A stretch of DNA of 64,000 nt from Macrostomum hystrix. Taxonomy: Eukaryota; Platyhelminthes; Macrostomidae. Both the position numbers and the translations under genes were made by a program. Numbering within the stretch: position 1 is the first letter of the stretch; every line of letters begins with the position of its first letter. The notes under the pieces are model-generated. The model ran no database searches and was not told where the DNA came from. It saw only the letters and a program-made list of their open reading frames with translations. This document shows, one piece after another, positions 11,029-19,644 of this stretch. The stretch covers positions 248,001 to 312,000 of the forward strand of contig CATNEN010000010.1 in the NCBI GenBank assembly GCA_950097015.1, written 5' to 3'.

Positions 11029-12440
11029 ATGTCCGCAAACCAGGATCACTGGGAGGCCAGCAGACGGGAGCGAGTGTTCGCCAAGAAGGCATTCGAGCAG
11101 CTGCAGCGGCAGTCGGGGGTCAGTTCCGGTCATAGGGTTTCTAGCTCACATCTTTCTAGGCAGTGCGGGGTAGCCGATAGTTGTCGAATTTCATTCTGCC
11201 GGGTTCTGGCATAGTCTCCCGCAGCAATGGCTTGCTTGGCTTGCCTTTTGTTTTGTTGGCTGCGATTTTCTCTGCTTCTCTTCTTTCACAAAGAGAAGGA
11301 CGCGAGTCGCGGGCAGGAGAGAAGTTGGGCCTGCCAGGTGCAAAGCCTCTGGATAAATAAGAATCTAGATTTTGTTTTACTACTTACAGTAGGCTGCTGA
11401 ATCAGTCAGTAATACAAATTCGTGTATCCAGGCCGCTGTCGGACCGCCCGCCTCGGTTGCCGCTGACTGCGCCGAGCTGGACAGCCGCAAGGCCGCCCCG
11501 CCCTCGGACCCGCCGCACGTGGCCTCCGTACCAGCCTGCGACGAAGGGTGAGCGCCGGCTAACACTGGGGCTTGGTAAAGCTTTGATGAGATAATTATCC
11601 CGCTGGTAGGCCATCGAGTACTTCAAAGACTCTCCCTTCACCTGCAGGGTGTGGCGCGCGACCTACACGGGACTGAGCAGTGATGAGCGGTGAGATCTAA
11701 GCACTTGTTTAATCTGGGCTGTAAACACTGAGCACGCATGTGCTGTACAGTCCAGCTTATACCCTGACGCCCTACCGCCGCAGGCAGCGCAGGACCGCCC
11801 GCTACCAGCAGGAGATGGACGAGCGTTACTCCGCTAAACTGCCCAACCGCTTCTCGGTGAGTCCTCTGGTCTGGTTGACCTTCTCCTCAGCTATATTCTG
11901 ACGTTTGAGGCGGCCAGCCAATCTAAGCAGCCAAATGTTCCCAGATCCCAAGCTGAGCAGCCAAATGTTCCCAGATCACTAGTTGAGCAGCCAATCATTC
12001 CCAGATCACTAGTTGAGCAGCCAATCATTCCCAGATCACTAGTTGAGCAGCCAATCATTCCCAGATCACTAGTTGAGCAGCCAATCATTCCCAGATCACT
12101 AGTTGAGCAGCCAATCATTCCCAGATCACTAGTTGAGCAGCCAATCATTCCCAGATCACTAGTTGAGCAGCCAATCATTCCCAGATCACTAGTTGAGCAG
12201 CCAAATATTCCCAGATCACTAGTTGAGCAGCCAAATATTCCCAGATATTCCCAGATCACTAGTTGAGCAGCCAAATATTCCCAGATATTCCCAGATCACT
12301 AGTTGAGCAGCCAAATATTCCCAGATCCCAAGCTGAGCAGCCATATATTCCCAGATCCCTAGTTGAGCAGCCAAATGTTCCCATATCGCTAATTCAGCCC
12401 TCCCGCATTGCAGTCGGTGAACTATGCTCAGCAGTGGTGA
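11029..12440 (+). CDS. Small five-exon protein of unknown function (115 aa)
   Basis: Exons 11029-11118, 11432-11547, 11648-11689, 11784-11856 and 12414-12440 join in frame through GT/AG junctions (donors GTCAGT, GTGAGC, GTGAGA, GTGAGT) and end at TGA. The product begins MSANQDHWEASRRERVFAKK, has an Ala/Pro-rich low-complexity middle, and ends with a basic, helical-looking QRRTARYQQEMDERYSAKLP followed by NRFSSVNYAQQW. There is no signal peptide or membrane segment. I do not recognise the family; the size and charged composition would fit a small structural or ciliary protein, but nothing here proves that. Consistent phases across four introns and GC-rich third positions support a real gene. 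A TTTCAG acceptor about 90 bp upstream of the ATG could be a trans-splice site. Intron 4 is filled by a 30-bp minisatellite. Confidence 0.6.
11935..12385 (+). repeat. Intronic minisatellite, 30-bp unit, about 15 copies
   Basis: The unit contains CCCAGATCACTAGTTGAGCA and GCCAATCATT. It fills intron 4 of the 115-aa gene. The central units are identical; the outer ones vary. Confidence 0.95.
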
Positions 12441-12646
12441 GTCGGCGCGGCTGTGTGGCTCATGGCTGCTGATCTGAGTTGTTTCTGAAACTCGGACTTT
12501 TCCTTCTGAACGCTGTCAGCTTTCTGTTCCGTCCTGATTTTCTCTAGCTTTAGGATTTTTTTCAGCATGCTTTTAGCCAGGCTACCTATTGTAATTCCCG
12601 TTGCCATTTGTCACGCGTTTCCCGCATGGAATAATTATCTGTTGTG

Positions 12647-12652
12647 ATTAAA
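12647..12652 (+). terminator. ATTAAA poly(A) signal candidate of the 115-aa gene
   Basis: ATTAAA about 205 bp after the TGA, in an AT-rich 3' region. Confidence 0.45.
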
Positions 12653-12659
12653 CTTCTGT

Positions 12660-13735
12660 GCCTCTGCGCTTTCCGCCTCTGTGCCCTGTTCCGGATTGTG
12701 GGTTTCAGGGTTATCCGCCATTGATAGATTGGGCGGTCTGAATGGGCACCTTTTTACCCAACACTTCTCACAGGTTCAGTTTAGTCTATGGCCTCTCAGT
12801 GTAGTTTAGTCTAAGGACACTCAAATAAAGTTTATATAATCTCCACTAAGGTGAAGTTTAGTCTATGGCCAGACAGGGATCAAGGTTCTGCCAAGTTTTG
12901 GGGGCTTAAGGGTTTCTTTCTCAATAGCTGCAGATTATCCGGTAGGCTTTCCTCTCGGCTCACCCTGCGCTTCTGTATTTTCAATTCTACAAACCAAAGC
13001 AAACAATGCGCTTTCACTGCTTTAACTTATCGATGCGTCTATTTTTTTATTTCTCTTGGTCCGCTTCAGATTTATTTGTTTTCCTATTTTCCAATTGGTC
13101 AATTTCTTGAGTAGTTTTTTGTTTAGCGAGCTATTCTGTGTCACCATAACTCGTTGTGGATCTCTGCTTTTTGTTATTGCTCAAAGCCTGAAAAATACAA
13201 GCCGACAGAAAAGCCTACTTTTTACTTTCCGTTCAACCAGCCTTGAAGCTTTACCTGCTAAGAAATTGGCGGACTTCAGTCACCACTGTTTCCTTTTATT
13301 TTGTGGGTAGGGTCACTTTCTATGAAAATAGATTAAGTCGAATCTGACCTTCAGGAGCGCGTGTCACGCAGCAGGCACATGATTTTGCTATTTTTAGCAT
13401 ACCATCATGCGCCATTTGCTGCCAACCGCTAAAATGAAGAAAAAATAAGCACACAAGAAGCGTTTGACCCAAGCAAGGTCTTCTTCTGGGCTTCTTCTAA
13501 ACTGCTCATGCGCTTAACTTACCGCGCATGGGTTAAACTAACTTCTGGGCACGTGCTGGTCGAAGCTGTTTTAATCAAGATTTATACTGGCACCCAAGTT
13601 GATCGCACTCAAAATCGATGGGGGGGAGAAAGTGACATGCTTCGTCTGATCATTTGAAATTGGAGAATCAGTGAATTCCATTAATGGGGTGCTAAATAAT
13701 TAAGCCCATCCCAATTACCTTATTCACTTTATTCG
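12660..13735. other. Intergenic, no gene seen
   Basis: Searched in particular for upstream exons of the nucleotidase fragment at 14.2 kb and none was found. At 12770-12870 there are three loose copies of an AGTTTAGTCTA-type phrase. The rest is unstructured AT-rich sequence. Confidence 0.5.
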
Positions 13736-13740
13736 GGTCC

Positions 13741-14015
13741 ATGAGAATTTCCCGCCGAGCTTTCCCCACACGAGATTTTCCCGCAAGAAGTTTCTCGTGA
13801 TTGTCAGTTTATCTTCCTACCTTTCTCTCTGCCTGGCTGGCTACCTGTGTCGACAGACAGACAGACAGGTAGGATGGTAAACAGGCAATCACGAGAAATT
13901 TCTTGCAGGAAAAAGTCTGTGCGGGGAAAATTCGTGCGTGAAAATCTCAGCGGTAAAAGCTCGGCAGGAAAATCTCGGCGGGAAATTTCCTGCGGGAAAA
14001 CTCGCTGCGGGAGAA
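13741..14015. repeat. Large imperfect inverted repeat (foldback/MITE-like)
   Basis: The left arm (about 13741-13850) and right arm (about 13860-14015) are reverse complements with mismatches. The best-paired core is GCAAGAAGTTTCTCGTGATTG on the left against CAATCACGAGAAATTTCTTG on the right, flanked by CCTACC/GGTAGG and, further out, by GAGATTTTCCCGC-type blocks that recur several times in the right arm. The centre is a short GACAGACAGACAG run. No open frame is present. A non-autonomous foldback element is the simplest reading; target-site duplications were not established. Confidence 0.7.
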
Positions 14016-14194
14016 TCGTTGAATTTAGCTAAATCTAAAAACAACAAAGAGTCCGGTAGGTGCTGAAGTGGATTCCTCAGCGTGACGGGCGAGAAAACCC
14101 TCAGAGTGGATCAGCGCTGGGCGGCCTGCAGCGCCAGTGCGCGGCTGCCTCTGATCGGTCGGGAGATTCACAAAATATCCTGTCTCAGTTTCTA

Positions 14195-14536
14195 GCGAGC
14201 ACCGACTTAGTGGCCGTCAACTCGTTCTTCTTCATTGCCAAGACGCTCAACAAACTGGGATACCTGACGAGCTCCGTGCCCGGCCGTGCGACCTTCGCCG
14301 AATTTTCCAGCGCGATTCGCAGGGCCTGCCTGAAGCCGCGGACTGTGGGAAAATTCGAGCCTTTCGTGTGCATGAGCGGCGCCTACATGTACAGTCTGCT
14401 GCGGAACGGCTGCGGCATGGAGGACCGGCGGGGCATTCTCTTCCTGGACAAAATCGACGGCTACTCGATCGGCTGGCAGCTGGGGCTGGCGCTGGATTTC
14501 GTGATCTCACCTGACGGAGAGCTCAAGCTTTCCTGA
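14195..14536 (+). pseudogene. Orphan C-terminal exon of a GDA1/CD39-family nucleoside (di/tri)phosphatase
   Basis: After a TTTCTAG acceptor-like site the frame reads STDLVAVNSFFFIAKTLNKL, later EPFVCMSGAYMYSLLRNG and ILFLDKIDGYSIGWQLG, ending at TGA. These align with the end of ENTPD proteins: the FxAFSxFY segment, YCFSGTYILSLL, and apyrase conserved region 5 (IxxxGWTLGYMLN). This family hydrolyses nucleotides in the extracellular space or secretory lumen. The earlier catalytic regions (ACR1-4, roughly 350 residues) are not found in the 1.75 kb between here and the upstream gene. It is therefore either a truncated duplicate or the last exon of a gene with a very long intron. The frame itself is intact, so the pseudogene label rests only on the missing body. 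Confidence 0.6.
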
Positions 14537-14789
14537 GCCGAGCCAAGCTGCTCAATGTGGACGCTTTTCTGAATCGGCTCTGACTCTGCTAACCTGGAAA
14601 ATAAGAAAGACCTTAGAAATGAGAATTTACTCAAACGCATAATTTTGGCGGAGACTCCAGTCTAGCCGAATTCCATGCTTTTCCCTGACTTTCTTTGGTC
14701 CGCCCAATTTTATTGGCCAAACTAAATTACTAATTTTTCTTGGCAGTGGGGAGGTCCCGGCAAACAGAAATGAATGCACTGGTGATAGT

Positions 14790-15500
14790 TGGATGGAGGA
14801 AGATGAGCGGATCGAAGGGAGGAAAATGAGGGGATTGGCGGAAGAAAAAAGAGCGGATTGAAGCGAGGAGAAAGGGTGGATTGGAGGAAGGAGGAAGGGG
14901 TGGATTTGCGGAAGAAAAACGAGCGGATTGGAGCGAGGAGAAAAGGGTGCATTGAAGGGAGGAGGAAGGGGTGGATTGGAGCGAGGAGAAAGGGGTGCAT
15001 TGAAGGGAGGAGAAAGGGGTGCATTGAAGGGAGGAGGAAGGGGTGGATTGGAGGGAGGAGGAAGGGGTGGATTTGCGGAAGAAAAACAAGCGGATTGGAG
15101 CGAGGAGAAAGGGGTGCATTGAAGGGAGGAGGAAGGGGTGGATCGGAGGAAGGAGGAAGGGGTGGATTGGAGGAAGGAGGAAGGGATGGATTGGAGGAAG
15201 GAGGAAGGGGTGGATTGGAGGGATGAGGAAGTGGTGGATTGGAGGAAGGAGGAAGGGGTGGATTGGAGGGAGGAGGAAGGGGTGGATTGGAGGGAGGAGG
15301 AAGGGGTGCATTGAAGGGAGGAGGAAGGGGCGGATTGGAGGGAGTAGGAAGGGGCGGATTGGAGGGAGGAGGAAGGGGTGGATTGGAGGAAGGAGAAAGG
15401 GGTGCATTGAAGTTAGGAGGAAGGGGCGGATTGGAGGGAGGAGGAAGGGTGGATTGGAGGAAGGAGGAAGGGGCGGATTAGAGGGAGGAGGAAGGGGCAG
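14790..15500 (+). repeat. Purine-rich minisatellite, roughly 24-bp unit
   Basis: The unit is close to GGAGGAAGGGGTGGATTGGA plus GGGA, with GCATTGAA and TTTGCGGAAGAAAAA variants. The plus strand is almost purely purine over about 700 bp, a composition able to form triplex DNA. Long open frames across it on both strands are low-complexity artefacts. Confidence 0.93.
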
Positions 15501-15739
15501 TCGTACGAGTTAATAGTAAAATGTACTTTTTGTTAAAATGCGTCATAAATTTAGGCGAATATCAATTGTAATATTAAAAAATCTGGTTGTACACAATGCA
15601 CGTAAACGCACGAAAATCTACAACCACAAAGAAAATGAAATTTTAATGAGAATAGGAGAACGGAGGCTGCAGTAATGGGTTGCCAGGTGTAAGTTTTCTG
15701 AGATGAGCCATCCAACCTCCAGCCGAGCGTCAAGGCGCA

Positions 15740-17458
15740 TCACCGAAGGCTGACGATGCCGACAAACTCAGCGAAGGAAACGCGCCCATCTCCATCGCTG
15801 TCGGCGCCGCGGATCATGTCGTCCACGAGACGATCTGTGACCTCGCCAGGGCGCAGCAGGCGGCGCATGGCGGCCCGCAGCTCTGCTGGCCCGATGAAGC
15901 CGTCCCTGTCGGCGTCGAAGAAGCGGAAGGCCCGCGCCAGCTGCCGCTCTGTCTGCAGCCGCTGCTTGAGCTGCCGGCGGCCGACGAGGCCCAGGAACTC
16001 CTGCAGGTCGATGAAGCCGTTGCGGTTCTGGTCTACGCTGGCAAACATCTCCTGTCGTGAGGAGGTCGGGAGGCCGTGTGATCCCTCTGCTCAGAACTCT
16101 TGGTACTTGTACAAGACCTAGCTCTGCCGCAAGCCTCCGTTTCCATCGCCTTTCTAAAAACTTCTCCTAAGTGCATGCGACTGGAGCATGCAAGCCAGGC
16201 AAAGCTGGTTTCTATGCGCAACTTTCTCTCTCGCCCTCAGCCAGCAAGCCTTTCATTGGCTAGCCAGGCCTGGGCAAAGAGGGTGGCGGACCCCAGATGC
16301 CATTTTTAGCCTGGAGCTTTGCTCAGCCCAGGACTCCAGTTCTCACAGGTTGAACCCAGCCGCGCCCAGCCGCAGGTCTCCCTGCTACCTCAAGCCCGCA
16401 CGGCACGGATCGCCCCTGCCCGCACCAGCCGGCCCCGCGGGGCCGCACCGTGCTGGTCCCGGTGGACGACACCGACCAGACCGACGCCGCGCTGACCTGG
16501 TTCGCCGCCAATCTCAACCGCCGCTCCGACCGCCTGCTTCTGGTCCACATCTTGGATGGCCGGTGCGCAGCGGCTGATCGGGTCGACCGACTGTCCCAGC
16601 GGCTGGGCTTGGCGATTCGGGCCAGTTACTTGGAGAGGCCGGCCGCGGGGATCGGTCAGTCGCTGGTTGAGGCCGCCGATGACGCCGACGTTGACATAAT
16701 CCTGATGGCCAGTCGCGGTCTCGGCTCAGTGGGTCGCGTCGTGCTCGGCAGCGTCTCCGACTATGTGGTGCGCCACGCCCGCCGGCCGGTTATCGTGGTG
16801 CCGCCCGTGGCGGCCCAGCGGCTTCTTCTGACGTCGCCGATGCGGCTGTCGGCTGCCGGATCGGCTCATCGCCGGTCCAGGTCCGCTGACTGCCTGACCA
16901 GCCGGATCTGACACGCTTGACCATGCAGGGACTGCGTGACCACTCAATGAGTTTTCTACAGTTATCCCTCATGACTAATATGGCGCTAATGTTTGACTTG
17001 ACAAGTATTCGAGCGTACGCTCGAGGCGTTTTAATCTCGTTGCCGATCTCACAAAAACTGACCAAACTACACATTTATGATAGTACGAGTATTTATGAAC
17101 TTTCCTAAACAGAAAACTTATTTGTTGTGTTTGCTTTACATTTTTATAATCAGCTGAGCGGATGATAGAAGCAGCAGGTCAGCCAGCAACCCACCTTGAG
17201 CTCGGCCTTGGAGAAGCCGTATCCCAGACAGCGCAGGATGTTGCCGAGCTCCTTCACGCTAATGCGACCGTCGCTGTCGTAGTCGAAGGTGTTGAAGGTC
17301 TGTACACACTCGGCGATTTCCTCATCTGCTAGAGCGTCGGCCAGGTCGGTGTCCTTCTGGACGGAGGCGGAGCCGGGTGGTTCGACATTCTCGACGACCT
17401 GTGGCTTCCCCTGTGGCTTCTTGGAGCCGCCGCAGCTCAGTAAAGTCCGCAGCGGCAT
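15740..17458 (-). CDS. Calmodulin-like protein with four EF-hands, two exons
   Basis: Exon 1 (17458-17195) starts at the ATG giving MPLRTLLSCGGSKKPQG, a low-complexity N-terminus, then EF-hand 1 (DYDSDGRISVKE). It ends in phase 0 at AAG|GTGGGT. Exon 2 (16051-15740) begins after GACAG and encodes EF-hand 2 (DQNRNGFIDLQE), a basic linker (GRRQLKQRLQTERQLARA), EF-hand 3 (DADRDGFIGPAE) and EF-hand 4 (DSDGDGRVSFAE), then TGA. Total is 191 aa. All four loops keep acidic residues at positions 1 and 12, so four Ca2+ sites are plausible. The N-terminal extension and longer EF2-EF3 linker separate it from calmodulin proper. A plus-strand gene lies inside the 1.1-kb intron. Confidence 0.85.
16354..16911 (+). 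CDS. Universal stress protein (UspA-like), nested in the EF-hand gene intron
   Basis: The frame runs from after an in-frame stop at 16351 to TGA at 16909-16911. RTVLVPVDDTDQTDAALTWF is the beta1-alpha1 start of the Usp fold (VLVPVD with the ATP-site Asp). VDIILMASRGLGSVGRVVLG followed by SVSDYVVRHARRPVIVV is the nucleotide-binding G-x2-G-x9-G-S region and last strand. Such proteins bind ATP in the cytosol and are known from plants, cnidarians and flatworms as well as bacteria. A 30-residue tail rich in Ser/Arg follows. No ATG is in frame before the domain, so the N-terminus must come from an upstream exon or trans-splicing; CTCACAG at 16348 is a candidate acceptor. High GC3 and animal-like context argue against contamination. 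It is transcribed opposite to its host gene. Confidence 0.8.
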   Translation, partial: TQPRPAAGLPATSSPHGTDRPCPHQPAPRGRTVLVPVDDTDQTDAALTWFAANLNRRSDRLLLVHILDGRCAAADRVDRLSQRLGLAIRASYLERPAAGIGQSLVEAADDADVDIILMASRGLGSVGRVVLGSVSDYVVRHARRPVIVVPPVAAQRLLLTSPMRLSAAGSAHRRSRSADCLTSRI

Positions 17459-18180
17459 GGGCAAGGTTCGCTGAGGTTTTCGGTCTGCCGAAGTCACTGC
17501 GGCCAGAGGGTATTTAAGGGATCAGGAAGCGCAGGGAAGTGCTTACGGGCGCCAAGGCACTCTCTGTGTTTGATAATAGGCAGGGGACGAGTGGGGGTGC
17601 AGAAAAGTGCAGCTGGCGCACAAATCCTCCCATTTTGGGATCAGGCGGTGGGGATCTGGGCCGGGAAGGGCTGGGAAAAGTGCGAAGACTGCAGTTCTGG
17701 CGCCAGGCAGCTGTTGCGCGGATTTTCCTAGTGTTTAGGAGGCACTGGCTGGAGGAAAAGGCGAACGCAAGGACTGGCGGAGATTTGGAAGTTTTCTGCG
17801 CAGATCCGGTTTAGGAGCGGACAGGAAAGATGCATTTGAAAGAAAGTTGCCGCCTTCTTCACCCCCCGCACAATTTCCGTCATCGGTGATGCGACAATCA
17901 GACAGTTCCGCATTTCTATTTTAATCTCTGATTGATTCCACAAGCATTTGATTGCTGCTATACAGAAATAGGGGCATCTGCCAGTCACCATTTTTTATCA
18001 GCCAGTAACTATATTAACTATTAGTTAGTTATAAAATATCAACTATTTTCCTGCCACTCAGGATGTTTAACGATCGATCCACGCATTCTGTCCCGCCTTA
18101 TCGTGTCCCGTATCCTCTGATCTCTAAACTCATTTTCTGACCTCATTATTTACTTAATTACTGCTCATCGAGAATGCAAC
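17459..18180. other. Intergenic; probable 5' flank of the EF-hand gene and an LTR remnant
   Basis: 17459-17830 is GC-rich without coding signal. From about 17870 composition drops and includes a TTATAAAATATC TATA-like stretch at about 18028. This would fit the U3/R part of the LTR that ends at 18181, but its left end could not be fixed. Confidence 0.35.
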
Positions 18181-18181
18181 A

Positions 18182-18198
18182 TGGTGGCAGCGGTGGGA
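18182..18198 (+). mobile_element. Retrotransposon primer-binding site complementary to tRNA-Leu 3' end
   Basis: TGGTGGCAGCGGTGGGA is the exact reverse complement of the 3' end (including CCA) of metazoan tRNA-Leu of the UAG/AAG isoacceptor type. It follows ...GAATGCAACA, whose CA is the expected LTR end. This is the standard junction between a 5' LTR and the internal region of a Ty3/Gypsy-like element. No gag or pol is present; about 115 bp further on the sequence passes into a SINE. Confidence 0.6.
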
Positions 18199-18314
18199 TA
18201 GGAATCTGCACCCTTTTGAATTGGGGACTCAAACCAGCAAGACTTTCGTCTGATACGAGTTAACTATGCAATCGGTTCTTAGATGAAAATCAAATACTCT
18301 ACTCCATGAAGCTA

Positions 18315-18605
18315 AGAGGTTGTAGCCTAGTGGTTAGGGCGTCGGACTCACGACTTGAAGGTCGGGGGTTCGATTCCCGACTCCACTGGAACAATTTGTG
18401 TCCTTTAGCAAGATACTTAAATCTGCATTGCTTTAGTTAACCCAGCTGTTAAATGGGTACCAGGTGGGTGTGGCGTCCCCCGAGTCCATGGACTGAACAG
18501 CTGTACGCAGCCTTCAGATGCGCCGCGCATTAGCTGCGGCTGTGCTGTCTGCTGCACATCTGACCCAATTGGGGCAGGTGTAATCAAATATAATTATAAT
18601 TATAT
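18315..18605 (+). mobile_element. tRNA-derived SINE, well preserved copy
   Basis: The head has a pol III A box (TAGCCTAGTGG, 18323-18333) and B box (GGTTCGATTCC, 18367-18377). The body has GTGTCCTTTAGCAAGATACT, an ACCCAGCTGTTAAATGGGTA block and CCGAGTCCATGGACTGAACA. The tail is a short (ATAATT)-rich stretch. The cloverleaf does not close at the acceptor stem, so this is not a working tRNA gene. A second copy lies at 38455-38745 in the same orientation. Confidence 0.85.
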
Positions 18606-19039
18606 GAAGCTAAGCTTGTTACTTACTTCTGTAAAACCTCTGTTTTATTGGACAAAAATGCACAAACCTCACTGAACTGTATGAAGCCCTTCTTCTTATT
18701 AGAAACCCGCGGGCAATATTTCTCTAAAGAAAGCCCCATCATGACAGCAGAAATTCTCTAATGTTCTTAATGCAGTCCTGGGTTGAACCAGCAAAAACTG
18801 GCTGTGCCAGCAGCGGAATGAACTCGTTTTAAGCGCTCACCCCAGACGCAGCTGCCTCAACCTGAGCAGCAGTGGTTTGAAAAAAAACTGTACAAAGCCA
18901 CTACTACTACGAGTATAAAGGCAGTGGTTCACACAGTCATAGAGGCTAGAACACAATTCGCGCATTCTTCTTTATTTATCTGGTCATTTATTTCATTATC
19001 GAATAGTGCGTACGGTGTGTCTAAAACGCTTAGTGCGTG
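18606..19039. other. Intergenic, no gene seen
   Basis: AT-rich sequence without a supported coding region between the SINE and the next minisatellite. Confidence 0.5.
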
Positions 19040-19317
19040 TCCAACAAGTTTAGTGCGCGTCTAACAGGATTACTATATGTCTAACAGGATTACTATATGT
19101 CTAACAGGATTACTATATGTCTAACAGGATTACTATATGTCTAACAGGATTACTATATGTCTAACAGGATTACTATATGTCTAACAGGATTACTATATGT
19201 CTAACAGGTTTACTATATGTCTAACAGGATTACTATATGTCTAACAGGTTTACTATATGTCTAACAGGATTACTATATGTCTAACAGGATTACTATATGT
19301 CTAACAGGTTTACTATG
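19040..19317 (+). repeat. Minisatellite, 20-bp unit (CTAACAGGATTACTATATGT)
   Basis: About 14 near-identical copies, with GGATT/GGTTT variants. Lies downstream of the kinase gene's 3' end. Confidence 0.96.
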
Positions 19318-19644
19318 CAGTGTTGATATCGAAGACCCTGCCAAGAGAAATTTCCACTGTTATATACTTGTAGATTATTGACAGAAAAAATAAAAGCACA
19401 CCCATTGATGAGCTGTATAAGAAGATCGAATGTTTTACAAAAATCGAAAAGAACGTATACAAGAAGAGCAGACATCAAATGTAGCCTTTCCATAGAGGGC
19501 AAATTCTCCACTGCATTTGTCCCTTAAACAATCGGGCAGACACAAGCTCATTTCAAAAGGATGATGAAATATAAAATTATTTCTCATTATCCGGGCATGG
19601 ATCAAAAGTGCATGAAAAGACGCGCGAGTGCAGCCAAGCCTGCA

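Noticed and set aside
10281-11214. Long open frames on both strands over the 10.4-10.9 kb repeat
   Set aside because: The 30-bp unit has a multiple-of-three period with no stop codons in several frames; translations are the same ten residues repeated. No coding evidence.
14722-15513. Gly/Arg/Glu-rich and Pro/Phe/Leu-rich frames at 15 kb
   Set aside because: Products of the purine-rich array, not genes.
16349-16375. 27-nt intron joining an upstream in-frame ATG (16297) to the Usp frame
   Set aside because: GT...AG and frame agree, but 27 nt is too short for a spliceosomal intron in animals and the agreement is likely chance.
18315-18390. tRNA gene
   Set aside because: A and B boxes are present, but the acceptor stem does not pair and the sequence continues into a SINE body shared with another copy.
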